NCBI GenBank assembly: GCA_934255545.1
Contig: CAKQOE010000066.1
Location: 1-5,565, forward strand
Length of the DNA stretch: 5,565 nt
Source of the DNA: an uncultured Clostridia bacterium
GTDB taxonomy: Bacteria; Bacillota; Clostridia; Peptostreptococcales; Anaerovoracaceae
Reading direction: 5' to 3'
This document shows, one piece after another, positions 1-5,273 of the stretch (within the stretch, counting starts at the first letter, position 1; every line of letters begins with the position of its first letter). The position numbers and the translations under genes were made by a program. The notes under the pieces are model-generated. The model ran no database searches. It had not been told where the DNA came from and saw nothing but the letters and a program-made list of their open reading frames with translations.

Positions 1-1058
1 GGAGATCCAAGTGTAGCCAGCTCTACCTTCTGCTCCGGTTCTTCGCCGTTAATGATCTGAATCACGCGGAATCCCACATCGTCATATCCCTGAGCGCTGT
101 TGCGCCCTTCTTTACGGTATTCTGTGCGGCAGTCGGTACGATCAGAATCCCATGCACCACCTTTTACTCCAAAAGTGCCGTCCTGACGAAGCGTAGTTGT
201 CCATTCCCACACATTGCCCCAGAAATCTACAGCTCCGTGCGCTCCGCGCGTTACCTTTGCATACTCTTCTACCGATGTTCTGCCGTCATTGACACCGCAG
301 TTAAAATCCGCATCCTTAGGCATGTGTCCGGCAGCCAGTTCCCATTCGCTTTCATTAGGGAGGCGATAAGTGTTCACTCCGTCACACTTTGTCAGCCATT
401 CACAATAAGCTTCAGCATCCGCAGCAGACACATAATTCACAGGAAATTCTTCTTCGCCTGCAGGATAACTGCCGTCGATCCAATTTGACGGAGCCGGGTG
501 ACCTGTAGCTGCAATAAATTCCGCATACTGAGCATTCGTAACAGAAGTTCGGCCTACATAAACGGTTGTTCCGGCACCCATAACAGGGATATAGTCATAC
601 TGATATGCGTTTGCCACTTTCCAGTCAAGCAAGCGCGGATCGGTAAAGCGCAGCATACTGCTGTTGATACGATTCCAATATGTCTGGTACATCTCCTGTA
701 CGATTTCTTCCATCTCGGCTACTTTTGAATCACCGCCGGGCTTACCTGCTGTTTCCTCTTTTAATTCTGCAAGTTTAGCCTCCTTGCGGACAAGGACCGC
801 GTCATAGTTTTTTATGACTTCGGCGCGCAGAGCAAGATAATTTTCCTCTGTCGGCTTGCGCTTGTAAAGAGATATCAGCTGCTTAGTTTCATCGGTAAGC
901 TCCGGCTGTTCCTTTTCGATAAAATCACTCTTATCGAACATATTCATGTCATCACTATCCGACCTCGGTTTTTCTGCTGCATATGCAGCTCCCGTAAGAA
1001 CAGTCATCATAAGGAACACGGCTGACAGTAAAGCCGTTATTCGTTTTGATAATTTCAT
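1..1058 (-). CDS. Secreted FGE-sulfatase (SUMF1/FGE-like) domain protein, 3' end outside window
   Basis: The frame is open from the ATG at 1058 to the window edge (352 codons, no stop), so the C-terminus is missing. GGAGGT sits 8 bases before the ATG and fixes the start. Residues 1-28 are a signal peptide (basic MKLSKR, hydrophobic core, AYA cleavage). Residues 29-145 are charged and probably helical. From about 155 to 335 comes an FGE-sulfatase fold: TSVTNAQYAEF (171-181), PVNYVSAADAEAYCEWL (206-222), YRLPNESEWELAAG (231-244), GNVWEW (281-286), KGGAWDSDRTDCRTEYR (299-315) and DVGFRV (327-332). In human FGE this penultimate block carries Cys336 and Cys341. By hand alignment the first is Ser305 here and only Cys310 remains, so formylglycine synthesis is unlikely. 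In many exported bacterial proteins the fold serves as a binding module. An acidic linker (337-345) suggests a further domain beyond the edge. Function and substrate are unknown. Confidence 0.93.
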   Translation of the reverse strand, partial: MKLSKRITALLSAVFLMMTVLTGAAYAAEKPRSDSDDMNMFDKSDFIEKEQPELTDETKQLISLYKRKPTEENYLALRAEVIKNYDAVLVRKEAKLAELKEETAGKPGGDSKVAEMEEIVQEMYQTYWNRINSSMLRFTDPRLLDWKVANAYQYDYIPVMGAGTTVYVGRTSVTNAQYAEFIAATGHPAPSNWIDGSYPAGEEEFPVNYVSAADAEAYCEWLTKCDGVNTYRLPNESEWELAAGHMPKDADFNCGVNDGRTSVEEYAKVTRGAHGAVDFWGNVWEWTTTLRQDGTFGVKGGAWDSDRTDCRTEYRKEGRNSAQGYDDVGFRVIQIINGEEPEQKVELATLGS

Positions 1059-1096
1059 AAATTTTGACCTCCACATTGCATATTGATATAGTTCTG

Positions 1097-1124
1097 AATA
1101 TATACGAACATTTACATATACGAA
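1097..1124 (-). promoter_or_regulatory. Possible promoter of the FGE-like gene
   Basis: On the minus strand TTCGTA (1119-1124) and TATATT (1097-1102) stand 16 bases apart, giving a start site near 1090 and a leader of about 30 bases before the ATG at 1058. The -10 match is fair and the -35 match poor. Both boxes fall inside the two copies of a direct repeat, so the region may instead be, or also be, a regulator site. Transcription could also come through from the hydrolase gene upstream, because only 102 bases separate them and no terminator is visible. Confidence 0.25.
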
Positions 1125-1127
1125 CAT
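1100..1127. repeat. 12-base direct repeat upstream of the FGE-like gene
   Basis: ATATACGAACAT occurs at 1100-1111 and again at 1116-1127, a perfect tandem pair with a 16-base period in the 102-base gap between two secreted-protein genes. Read along the genes it is ATGTTCGTATAT. A related element, TTTCGTATTATATG (2444-2457), lies 33 bases before the hydrolase start. The placement suggests a regulator binding site, but no regulator gene is in the window. Confidence 0.5.
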
Positions 1128-1160
1128 GATCTCACAAAGTTGGGGGTATATATAAAAAAA

Positions 1161-2411
1161 TTATTCTGTCAGCCAGTTCAAAAGTTCTTTACCGTTTTCA
1201 AGCCATGCCTTCTGCGGTACGCCTATATGATCTGTATTTGAAAAGACAGTTATCTTCGCATCCTGATCATACATTTTCAATGCAGCAACAAATTTTTCCG
1301 ACGATTCCGGTTTTACTACAACATCATCCTCGCCTGCAAAAGCCCATACCTTCGTATTTTTCAGTGCGTCAAGATTTTGTGAGGTAGTCTGTACACTGCC
1401 GCTCATCGGCGCGATATGAGAGAATGTATCCGGATAAGCTAACGCCAGATCCCATGTACCTGTTCCTCCCATACTATGTCCGGTTAGACTTATGCGGTTT
1501 CTATCAATACGATCTTCATTGCATATATGTTCAATAAGCTGCATTACGATATCCGCATCAGATATCCAGCCGCGCTGATCCTCCGGAAGCTGCGGTATCA
1601 GGACATATGCAGAGATCTCACCCAGCAGTCCGTCTGCAAGATACTGAGGAAATCCATCCGTTCCCGTAAGAACAGACAGATCACTGCCTTTTCCGTGGCC
1701 TCCGTGAAGATAGACAATAAGAGGCATATCAGCTGCTGCGTTAGCCGGCTTATAAAGCAGATAATTCATTTCTTCAAAGCTTCCTTCAGTCAATGAAGGC
1801 GCATCCTCGCAGACAGTATCATAATTAAACAGCCAGCAGGCGATCTCAGCTCGACCGACCGAAGCGCAAAGGTCTAAAGTTCCCAGTGCGTCAGTAAATA
1901 GTCCTTTCGCATTTGCCCATTTACAAGCATCTGACGCCCATGCGCATCCGTTTTTCAATTCTGCTTTTCCTGCACTGTCTGCAGGTGATGCGTTTGCATA
2001 GCGATAAAATATTAATGCAAGCTGCTCACGCGTCACAGAATCATATGGTTTAAAACTGCCATCCGGATAGCCTGTAAAAAATCCATTTTCGATGCACCAC
2101 GAAAGACCGTCTGCATACCATGCATCGGAGATCGTATCTTTAAATGTCATCGTCTGACCAAAATCAGGTCGATCCTCCAAACGCCACAATATCACTGCCA
2201 TCATGGCACGAGTCAGAGAGCCGTCCGGACTAAAGCGATTATTTCCCGTACCGTTCATCCATCCTTTTTCATATACATATCCCACTGAATCATAATACCA
2301 TGCATCAGAAGGAACATCTGTAAATATAGTGCTTGCTGCATTTACCGGAAAAATGAATGTAGATGCCAGCAATACAGCAGCCACTAAAGCAGTAAAAATT
2401 TTAGTTTTCAT
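1161..2411 (-). CDS. Secreted SLH-anchored alpha/beta hydrolase (predicted esterase/peptidase)
   Basis: 416 aa. The ATG at 2411 follows AAGGAG at about 9 bases. Residues 1-26 form a signal peptide (VNA-A cleavage). Three SLH repeats follow: about 28-78 (FTDVPSDAWYYDSVGYVYEKG and LTRAMMAVILWR), 90-138 (FKDTISDAWYADGLSWCIENG and VTREQLALIFYRYA) and a degenerate third at 150-196. Such triplets usually bind pyruvylated secondary wall polymers non-covalently, placing the enzyme on the outer surface. The rest (about 208-416) is an alpha/beta hydrolase of the predicted-peptidase/polyhydroxybutyrate-depolymerase-like type: oxyanion segment YLHGG (234-238), nucleophile elbow GHSMGG with Ser313, likely Asp363 in GEDDVVV, and His395 in TDHIGV. 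All three triad residues are present, so activity is expected. The substrate cannot be read; ester-decorated polysaccharide or peptides are both possible. Six cysteines lie between 106 and 201, which is unusual for a Gram-positive surface protein. Confidence 0.95.
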   Translation of the reverse strand: MKTKIFTALVAAVLLASTFIFPVNAASTIFTDVPSDAWYYDSVGYVYEKGWMNGTGNNRFSPDGSLTRAMMAVILWRLEDRPDFGQTMTFKDTISDAWYADGLSWCIENGFFTGYPDGSFKPYDSVTREQLALIFYRYANASPADSAGKAELKNGCAWASDACKWANAKGLFTDALGTLDLCASVGRAEIACWLFNYDTVCEDAPSLTEGSFEEMNYLLYKPANAAADMPLIVYLHGGHGKGSDLSVLTGTDGFPQYLADGLLGEISAYVLIPQLPEDQRGWISDADIVMQLIEHICNEDRIDRNRISLTGHSMGGTGTWDLALAYPDTFSHIAPMSGSVQTTSQNLDALKNTKVWAFAGEDDVVVKPESSEKFVAALKMYDQDAKITVFSNTDHIGVPQKAWLENGKELLNWLTE

Positions 2412-2488
2412 ATTTGGTTAACTCCTTCACTTTATTTCATTAACATATAATACGAAAACACTGCTTAATTTTGTGGGGAAAAATAAAA

Positions 2489-2519
2489 AATATATCAGAA
2501 ATATTTTATACCTTTTCAA
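2489..2519 (-). promoter_or_regulatory. Possible promoter of the SLH hydrolase gene
   Basis: On the minus strand TTGAAA (2514-2519) is followed after 19 bases by TATATT (2489-2494), in a very AT-rich stretch about 75 bases before the start codon. The -35 matches consensus at five of six positions and the -10 at five of six, but the spacer is longer than ideal. In such AT-rich DNA other -10-like hexamers are available, so the choice is tentative. Confidence 0.3.
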
Positions 2520-2539
2520 AATAAAAGCGATCATAGCTG

Positions 2540-2555
2540 CAGGCGTCACCGCCTG
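2540..2555. other. GC-rich hairpin with GTGA (GNRA) loop on the minus strand
   Basis: CAGGCG and CGCCTG (2540-2545, 2550-2555) form a perfect 6-base stem. The loop is GTGA, a stable GNRA tetraloop, when transcribed with the genes. It lies in the 279-base spacer between the exporter stop and the hydrolase start. On the minus strand the nearest T-rich run begins about 14 bases later, too far for a textbook terminator. It could be an imperfect terminator or processing site for the exporter transcript. Confidence 0.4.
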
Positions 2556-2599
2556 AGTATACATACATTTATTTATGTGTGATAAACTGCCATCCTGTA

Positions 2600-2627
2600 C
2601 GTCTGCCGGGCAGACGCATTATTTTTT
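2600..2627 (+). terminator. Rho-independent terminator-like hairpin, plus-strand orientation
   Basis: CGTCTGC (2600-2606) and GCAGACG (2610-2616) pair perfectly around a 3-base loop. On the plus strand a T-rich tail with six consecutive T residues (2622-2627) follows. On the minus strand there is no T-run, so it does not look like an ordinary terminator for the exporter gene. No plus-strand gene is visible upstream. It may stop antisense transcription or end a short plus-strand RNA, or simply act as a 3' stabilising stem for the exporter mRNA. Confidence 0.45.
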
Positions 2628-2690
2628 ATTTATTTTATCATATCTGCATTTATTTTTATGCTTTTGATCACATTTTACATTATTTCGGCA

Positions 2691-3866
2691 TTACTTGCAT
2701 GATCTCAGATGAGATACAAGGTACAGCGAGCAGAACACGAGCGCTGCGCATGCCGTTATCCCGCCTGCGATGCCGATATACGATATCGATACATATGTGC
2801 ACACGAGCCCGCCGACCCAGGTCCCGACGCTTATGCCAAGGTTGTATATGCCTGAGTATATGGACATCGCGACAGTTGATCCTTCGGCTGAAGCGGCCTT
2901 TATAGTTTCTGCCTGGAACGTTACATTGAACGCGGTTATTGCCATGCCCCATAAAGCGCATACTACCGCAGATGTAATGAATGAAGCTGAAGCGGCCATA
3001 AGAAGGAGCTGCGCTGCAGCTATACCGATAAGTATGCATTTCATAAATACGAATCTTGTCCTGTCATAGAAACGCGAGAATAACATGCTCCCAATAATGC
3101 CTGTGGCTCCGAATACAGTAAGAACTACAGTCACCCGGCTGTCAGACAGCCCCGCTATCTGCTTGAGAAACGGCTCTATATAGCTGTATCCGATATAATG
3201 CGCTCCCGCAAGCATAAAAGTCAGGATATATATGCCCGTAAGCGCTCTGTTTCTGAAAACGCCCGGCAGCTGCTTGGTCGAAAACGATCCTTCGGGGGGC
3301 AGTTTCGGAAATATCAGTGCCAGATATATCATTATAACAAATGATATGACTCCAACGCAAAGGAACGTAACGCGCCAGCCCGCATATATTCCCAGCAGGC
3401 GGCCGAGCGGCAGCCCGCATATCATCGCAACAGACGTACCTGTAACGATCGTGCTCAGAGCAAGTGACCTGTGCTCCGGTGCGACTACCCTTACTGCCGC
3501 AGGCGACGCTATCGACCAGAATACAGCGTGCGCTGCCGCGACTGCGATACGCGACAGCATAAGCATACCGTAGCCTGCAGAGATACACGAAAGCACCTGG
3601 CCTCCGCAGAAAAGAGCCAGCGTTCCGAGAAGCAGCTTCCTGAGATCAGTTTTGCAGAATACAAGCATAAGCGGCAATGACAGCAGCATTACGAACCATG
3701 CATAGACAGTTATCAGCATGCCCGCGCTCGCCTCCGTCAGCGAAAACGTATCGGCTATATCAGTAAGAAGCCCTACAGGCATAAATTCAGATGTGTTGAA
3801 TATGAAGGCAGATACAGTAATGCCGATCAGCGGCATCCACTCCTTCATCGTCATTTTTGTTTTCAT
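2691..3866 (-). CDS. sotB: SotB-type MFS efflux transporter (sugar/drug exporter family)
   Basis: 391 aa, normal length for a 12-helix major facilitator permease and hydrophobic throughout. It closely resembles the E. coli SotB/YdeA family as I remember it: SAFIFNTSEFMPVGLLTDIA (19-38), YAWFVMLLSLPLML (55-68), RKLLLG (76-81), SRIAVAAAHAVFWSIA (105-120), GLPLGRLLG (151-159), GAHYIGYSYIEPF (221-233) and YSGIYNLGISVG (337-348). SotB exports arabinose and related sugars or their analogues by proton antiport; the true substrate here is unknown and the symbol marks the family. The cytoplasmic loop between the two six-helix halves is near residues 186-208. The ATG at 3866 has no close ribosome binding site; the best, AAAGGG, ends 18 bases upstream, and in-frame stops exclude an earlier start. 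GC is visibly higher than in the 4615-5260 operon. It has its own promoter and follows the TfoX-like gene by 77 bases. Confidence 0.93.
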   Translation of the reverse strand: MKTKMTMKEWMPLIGITVSAFIFNTSEFMPVGLLTDIADTFSLTEASAGMLITVYAWFVMLLSLPLMLVFCKTDLRKLLLGTLALFCGGQVLSCISAGYGMLMLSRIAVAAAHAVFWSIASPAAVRVVAPEHRSLALSTIVTGTSVAMICGLPLGRLLGIYAGWRVTFLCVGVISFVIMIYLALIFPKLPPEGSFSTKQLPGVFRNRALTGIYILTFMLAGAHYIGYSYIEPFLKQIAGLSDSRVTVVLTVFGATGIIGSMLFSRFYDRTRFVFMKCILIGIAAAQLLLMAASASFITSAVVCALWGMAITAFNVTFQAETIKAASAEGSTVAMSIYSGIYNLGISVGTWVGGLVCTYVSISYIGIAGGITACAALVFCSLYLVSHLRSCK

Positions 3867-3906
3867 ATTTTATATTGTTTTTTACCCTTTCTGAAATATT
3901 GCATTC

Positions 3907-3934
3907 AGTATACAACGTTTTGAGTAAAAAACAA
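3907..3934 (-). promoter_or_regulatory. Promoter of the SotB-type exporter, with flanking direct repeat
   Basis: On the minus strand TTGTTT (3929-3934), a 16-base spacer and TATACT (3907-3912) give a good -10 and a modest -35. The predicted start site near 3900 leaves a leader of about 34 bases before the ATG at 3866. ACAACG (plus strand) occurs at 3912-3917 and 3931-3936, one copy abutting the -10 and one overlapping the -35, as expected if a repressor binds there. Because the promoter lies wholly between the TfoX-like stop and the exporter start, the exporter can be expressed on its own. Confidence 0.5.
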
Positions 3935-3943
3935 CGCTATTTT

Positions 3944-4279
3944 CTATTTCTTTTTCTCTCTCTTTTCTTTCCTGCTCTTTTTTTCAGGGAGCTCATCATA
4001 CATCGCTGTTATCAGTTCGCACATCAGATCCTTGTCTTCTGCTTCTGTAACTAACAGCATATGCTTCGCGCCGTCGTAAGGCGCCTCCTCGGGCGCGCCA
4101 TCAAGCAGTTTCGTGCTTGACGGAGTTATTTTCACAAGAAATCTGTTATCATAGATCCCGCCGAATAGTCTGCCGTTGTAATAAAGCAGATATTCGCCCA
4201 TCATTGCGCGGTATGTGATTTCTTTCAGTTCAGATAATTGTTCTAAAATAAAATCGAGATATTCTTTTTCTGATGCCAT
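3944..4279 (-). CDS. TfoX/Sxy N-terminal domain protein
   Basis: 111 aa, a stand-alone TfoX N-terminal domain. The diagnostic stretch runs from about 24 to 50: RAMMGEYLLYYNGRLFGGIY followed by DNRFLVK, with a helical N-terminus (MASEKEYLDFILEQLSEL) before it and PYDGAKHMLLV (67-77) plus a final helix after it. The helix-rich C-terminal domain of enterobacterial TfoX/Sxy competence regulators is absent, as in many bacterial homologues whose role is not established; a direct role in competence should not be assumed. The protein ends in a strongly basic tail (residues 100-111, mostly Lys, Arg and Glu) that may bind nucleic acid or be disordered. AGGAGCAGGA before the ATG supplies a ribosome binding site. 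A one-base gap separates the ATG from the stop of a short open stretch upstream, so coupling to a lost or tiny upstream gene is possible. Confidence 0.9.
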   Translation of the reverse strand: MASEKEYLDFILEQLSELKEITYRAMMGEYLLYYNGRLFGGIYDNRFLVKITPSSTKLLDGAPEEAPYDGAKHMLLVTEAEDKDLMCELITAMYDELPEKKSRKEKREKKK

Positions 4280-4614
4280 TTTATTCCTGCTCCTGATAAT
4301 ATTTGCCTGTGTAAAAATTTTCTGAGCCGGTCTTTTCAGCGGTCATCCTGAAGCATACACATCCATCCGGGCAGACATGATCCTTTACATTTGATCCTAT
4401 TCCGCCAGGCAGCGTCAGGTCTCCTCCGCTTCTTTACTGCCTGCATATCTCTGAAAAGGAATTGCTCGCATCCTTTTTTTGATGCGGTGACGCATCCTCT
4501 TCAGTTATTAGTGCATTTTATTCGTATTGCTTTATCAGCAGACAATCCGCCATATAGTCCATTCCTCGGTCAGCTTTTTTAATGCTGCCAAAGCTCGCAC
4601 ACATTATCCATATT
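4280..4614. other. 335-base gap without an intact gene; fragmented open stretches and a hairpin
   Basis: No confident gene is present. On the minus strand, short open stretches follow one another in different frames: a 28-codon ORF at 4518-4604 just after the 60-aa gene, a 26-codon ORF at 4415-4495 and a 50-codon open stretch at 4284-4433 without a good start. This pattern fits a decayed gene. GATGCG and CGCATC (4481-4486, 4491-4496) form a perfect hairpin with a GTGA loop on the plus strand. The T-run there precedes the stem, so it is not a terminator. A weak promoter for the TfoX-like gene, TTGTCT (4540-4545) and AATAAA (4517-4522) 17 bases apart on the minus strand, is possible but poorly supported. 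Confidence 0.5.
4284..4495 (-). pseudogene. Possible small frameshifted gene with a Cys cluster
   Basis: Two overlapping minus-strand stretches read naturally as one protein if a base is missing near 4420. The first (ATG at 4495, 26 aa, stop 4415-4417) ends GSKEAEET. The second (open from 4433 to 4284, stop 4281-4283) continues DLTLPGGIGSNVKDHVCPDG, then CVCFRM, and ends NFYTGKYYQEQE. One extra G in the run GGAGGAGACC would join them as ...KEAEEDLTLPGG.... The three clustered cysteines could bind metal or be redox-active. No good ribosome binding site precedes the first ATG, and I recognise no family. The stop lies one base from the TfoX-like start, as adjacent genes in an operon often do. 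Chance open frames are the main alternative. Confidence 0.25.
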
Positions 4615-4797
4615 TTACCTAACTCTCACATAATAACCATTTTTCAATATGATCGTACCACCATTTACTGCTCCGCCCAGAGAACCTGCTGCCTTTTTCA
4701 TTGGATAAATTTGATTAGAATATAGCGAAAGCAATGCCGTATACGCGTCAGCTATACTCAATGTACAGCCGACGCTCTTAAATACCTGTAATATCAT
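4615..4797 (-). CDS. Small hypothetical protein, second gene of a two-gene operon
   Basis: 60 aa and not recognised. The case for a real gene is its initiation site: GGAGG ends 9 bases before the ATG and lies inside the end of the preceding 160-aa gene, whose last 20 bases this gene overlaps. That arrangement usually means translational coupling and similar amounts of the two products. The sequence has a mildly hydrophobic, probably helical half (about 3-27), then a glycine-rich stretch GSLGGAVNGG (38-47) and a basic, probably beta-strand end TIILKNGYYVRVR. It has no signal peptide or clear membrane segment. It could be a small partner or inhibitor of the upstream protein; nothing in the sequence decides this. 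GC is low, as in its partner gene. Confidence 0.7.
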   Translation of the reverse strand: MILQVFKSVGCTLSIADAYTALLSLYSNQIYPMKKAAGSLGGAVNGGTIILKNGYYVRVR

Positions 4798-5260
4798 TTT
4801 TGTTAACCTCCGTTATTATCATCAATATCTTACTGATTGCATCCATGGCTTCTTCATCAGACCTTTCAAGTAATTTTGCGAACTTCGAAACAACCTCCAG
4901 CCTGTCTTCCATACGAAATTTATTTTCAGACGCATCAGGTGCTGCGATTTCTGTATAGCTCAATAAACGTTTTCCAACAAGATAATTATCATATCTACCA
5001 TTACATTGCTTAAGTAAATAAGCAGCAACACCTTTTAAATGAGGGCCTATTGCAAATGTATCCACAAGTTCTTCCGGAATTTTGACTTCTACAACCACCT
5101 TATCATCGCCATAAACCATTGGTGTCTGTATCTGCACATCATATCTAGAATAAAGATTCAGCGATGCACTCCTGACACCTTCTCTTATATCATAAATGGC
5201 GTCAACGGCTTTTATTTTTGAATCAGCGAATTCGATTTGTATATTCTTAGAAATAAGCAT
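4778..5260 (-). CDS. Hypothetical protein, first gene of a two-gene operon
   Basis: 160 aa from the ATG at 5260, not recognised. A GTG three codons earlier (5269) is in frame, but it lies within the ribosome binding site GAGGTG, which is 6 bases from the ATG, so the ATG is the better start. The protein appears soluble and mixed alpha/beta. Alternating hydrophobic segments come first (ISKNIQIEF 3-11; DVQIQTPMV and KVVVEVKIP 41-62), then PEELVDTFAIGPHLKGVAAY (62-81) and an acidic helical C-terminus (about 115-155). No signal peptide, membrane helix or familiar catalytic motif is visible. It is led by a strong promoter and followed, with a 20-base overlap, by the 60-aa gene. Its AT-rich composition (one 60-base line, 4981-5040, counts 27% GC) contrasts with the exporter gene (67% in 3361-3420) and may mark foreign origin. 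Confidence 0.85.
   Translation of the reverse strand: MLISKNIQIEFADSKIKAVDAIYDIREGVRSASLNLYSRYDVQIQTPMVYGDDKVVVEVKIPEELVDTFAIGPHLKGVAAYLLKQCNGRYDNYLVGKRLLSYTEIAAPDASENKFRMEDRLEVVSKFAKLLERSDEEAMDAISKILMIITEVNKNDITGI
4807..4811 (-). promoter_or_regulatory. Ribosome binding site of the 60-aa gene, inside the upstream gene
   Basis: GGAGG, 9 bases before the ATG at 4797, lies within the last codons of the 160-aa gene. Its strength and spacing are the main reason to accept the 60-aa gene as real. Confidence 0.75.
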
Positions 5261-5266
5261 TTTTAT

Positions 5267-5272
5267 CACCTC
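5267..5272 (-). promoter_or_regulatory. Ribosome binding site that decides the start of the 160-aa gene
   Basis: GAGGTG, within AGAGGTGAT, is complementary to the 16S rRNA 3' end and stands 6 bases before the ATG at 5260. The in-frame GTG at 5267-5269 is part of this site and so should not be taken as the start codon. Confidence 0.8.
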
Positions 5273-5273
5273 T

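Noticed and set aside
237..728. Two plus-strand open frames of 83 and 76 codons
   Set aside because: They lie fully opposite the FGE-like gene, which has a signal peptide and conserved domain blocks; the plus-strand translations show no recognisable features.
1106..1127. CGAACAT twice, resembling half of the Gram-positive LexA/DinR box
   Set aside because: The box needs GAAC, four bases, then GTTC. Neither copy has GTTC at that spacing; the copies are direct, not inverted, repeats.
2412..2690. Riboswitch or T-box leader for the SLH hydrolase
   Set aside because: I compared the hairpins with the common classes I know (c-di-GMP, yybP-ykoY, T-box) and could not place their conserved bases; there is also no anti-terminator/terminator pair just before the hydrolase gene.
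2579..3680. Several open frames on both strands over the exporter gene, including a 148-codon minus-strand frame
   Set aside because: The SotB-family match in the 391-aa frame is clear along its length. The others are other-frame shadows favoured by the higher GC there, with implausible Cys, Arg and Tyr-rich products.
4474..4496. Hairpin next to a T-run as a terminator
   Set aside because: The T-run is on the 5' side of the stem on the plus strand, and on the minus strand the stem is followed by A residues, so it fits a terminator in neither direction.
4391..4582. Plus-strand 63-codon open frame in the gap between the 60-aa gene and the TfoX-like gene
   Set aside because: It has no ribosome binding site, its translation resembles no protein I know, and it would be the only plus-strand gene in the window.
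5261..5269. GTG start three codons upstream for the 160-aa gene
   Set aside because: The GTG is part of the ribosome binding site GAGGTG, which is ideally spaced for the ATG at 5260; starting at the GTG would leave no binding site.
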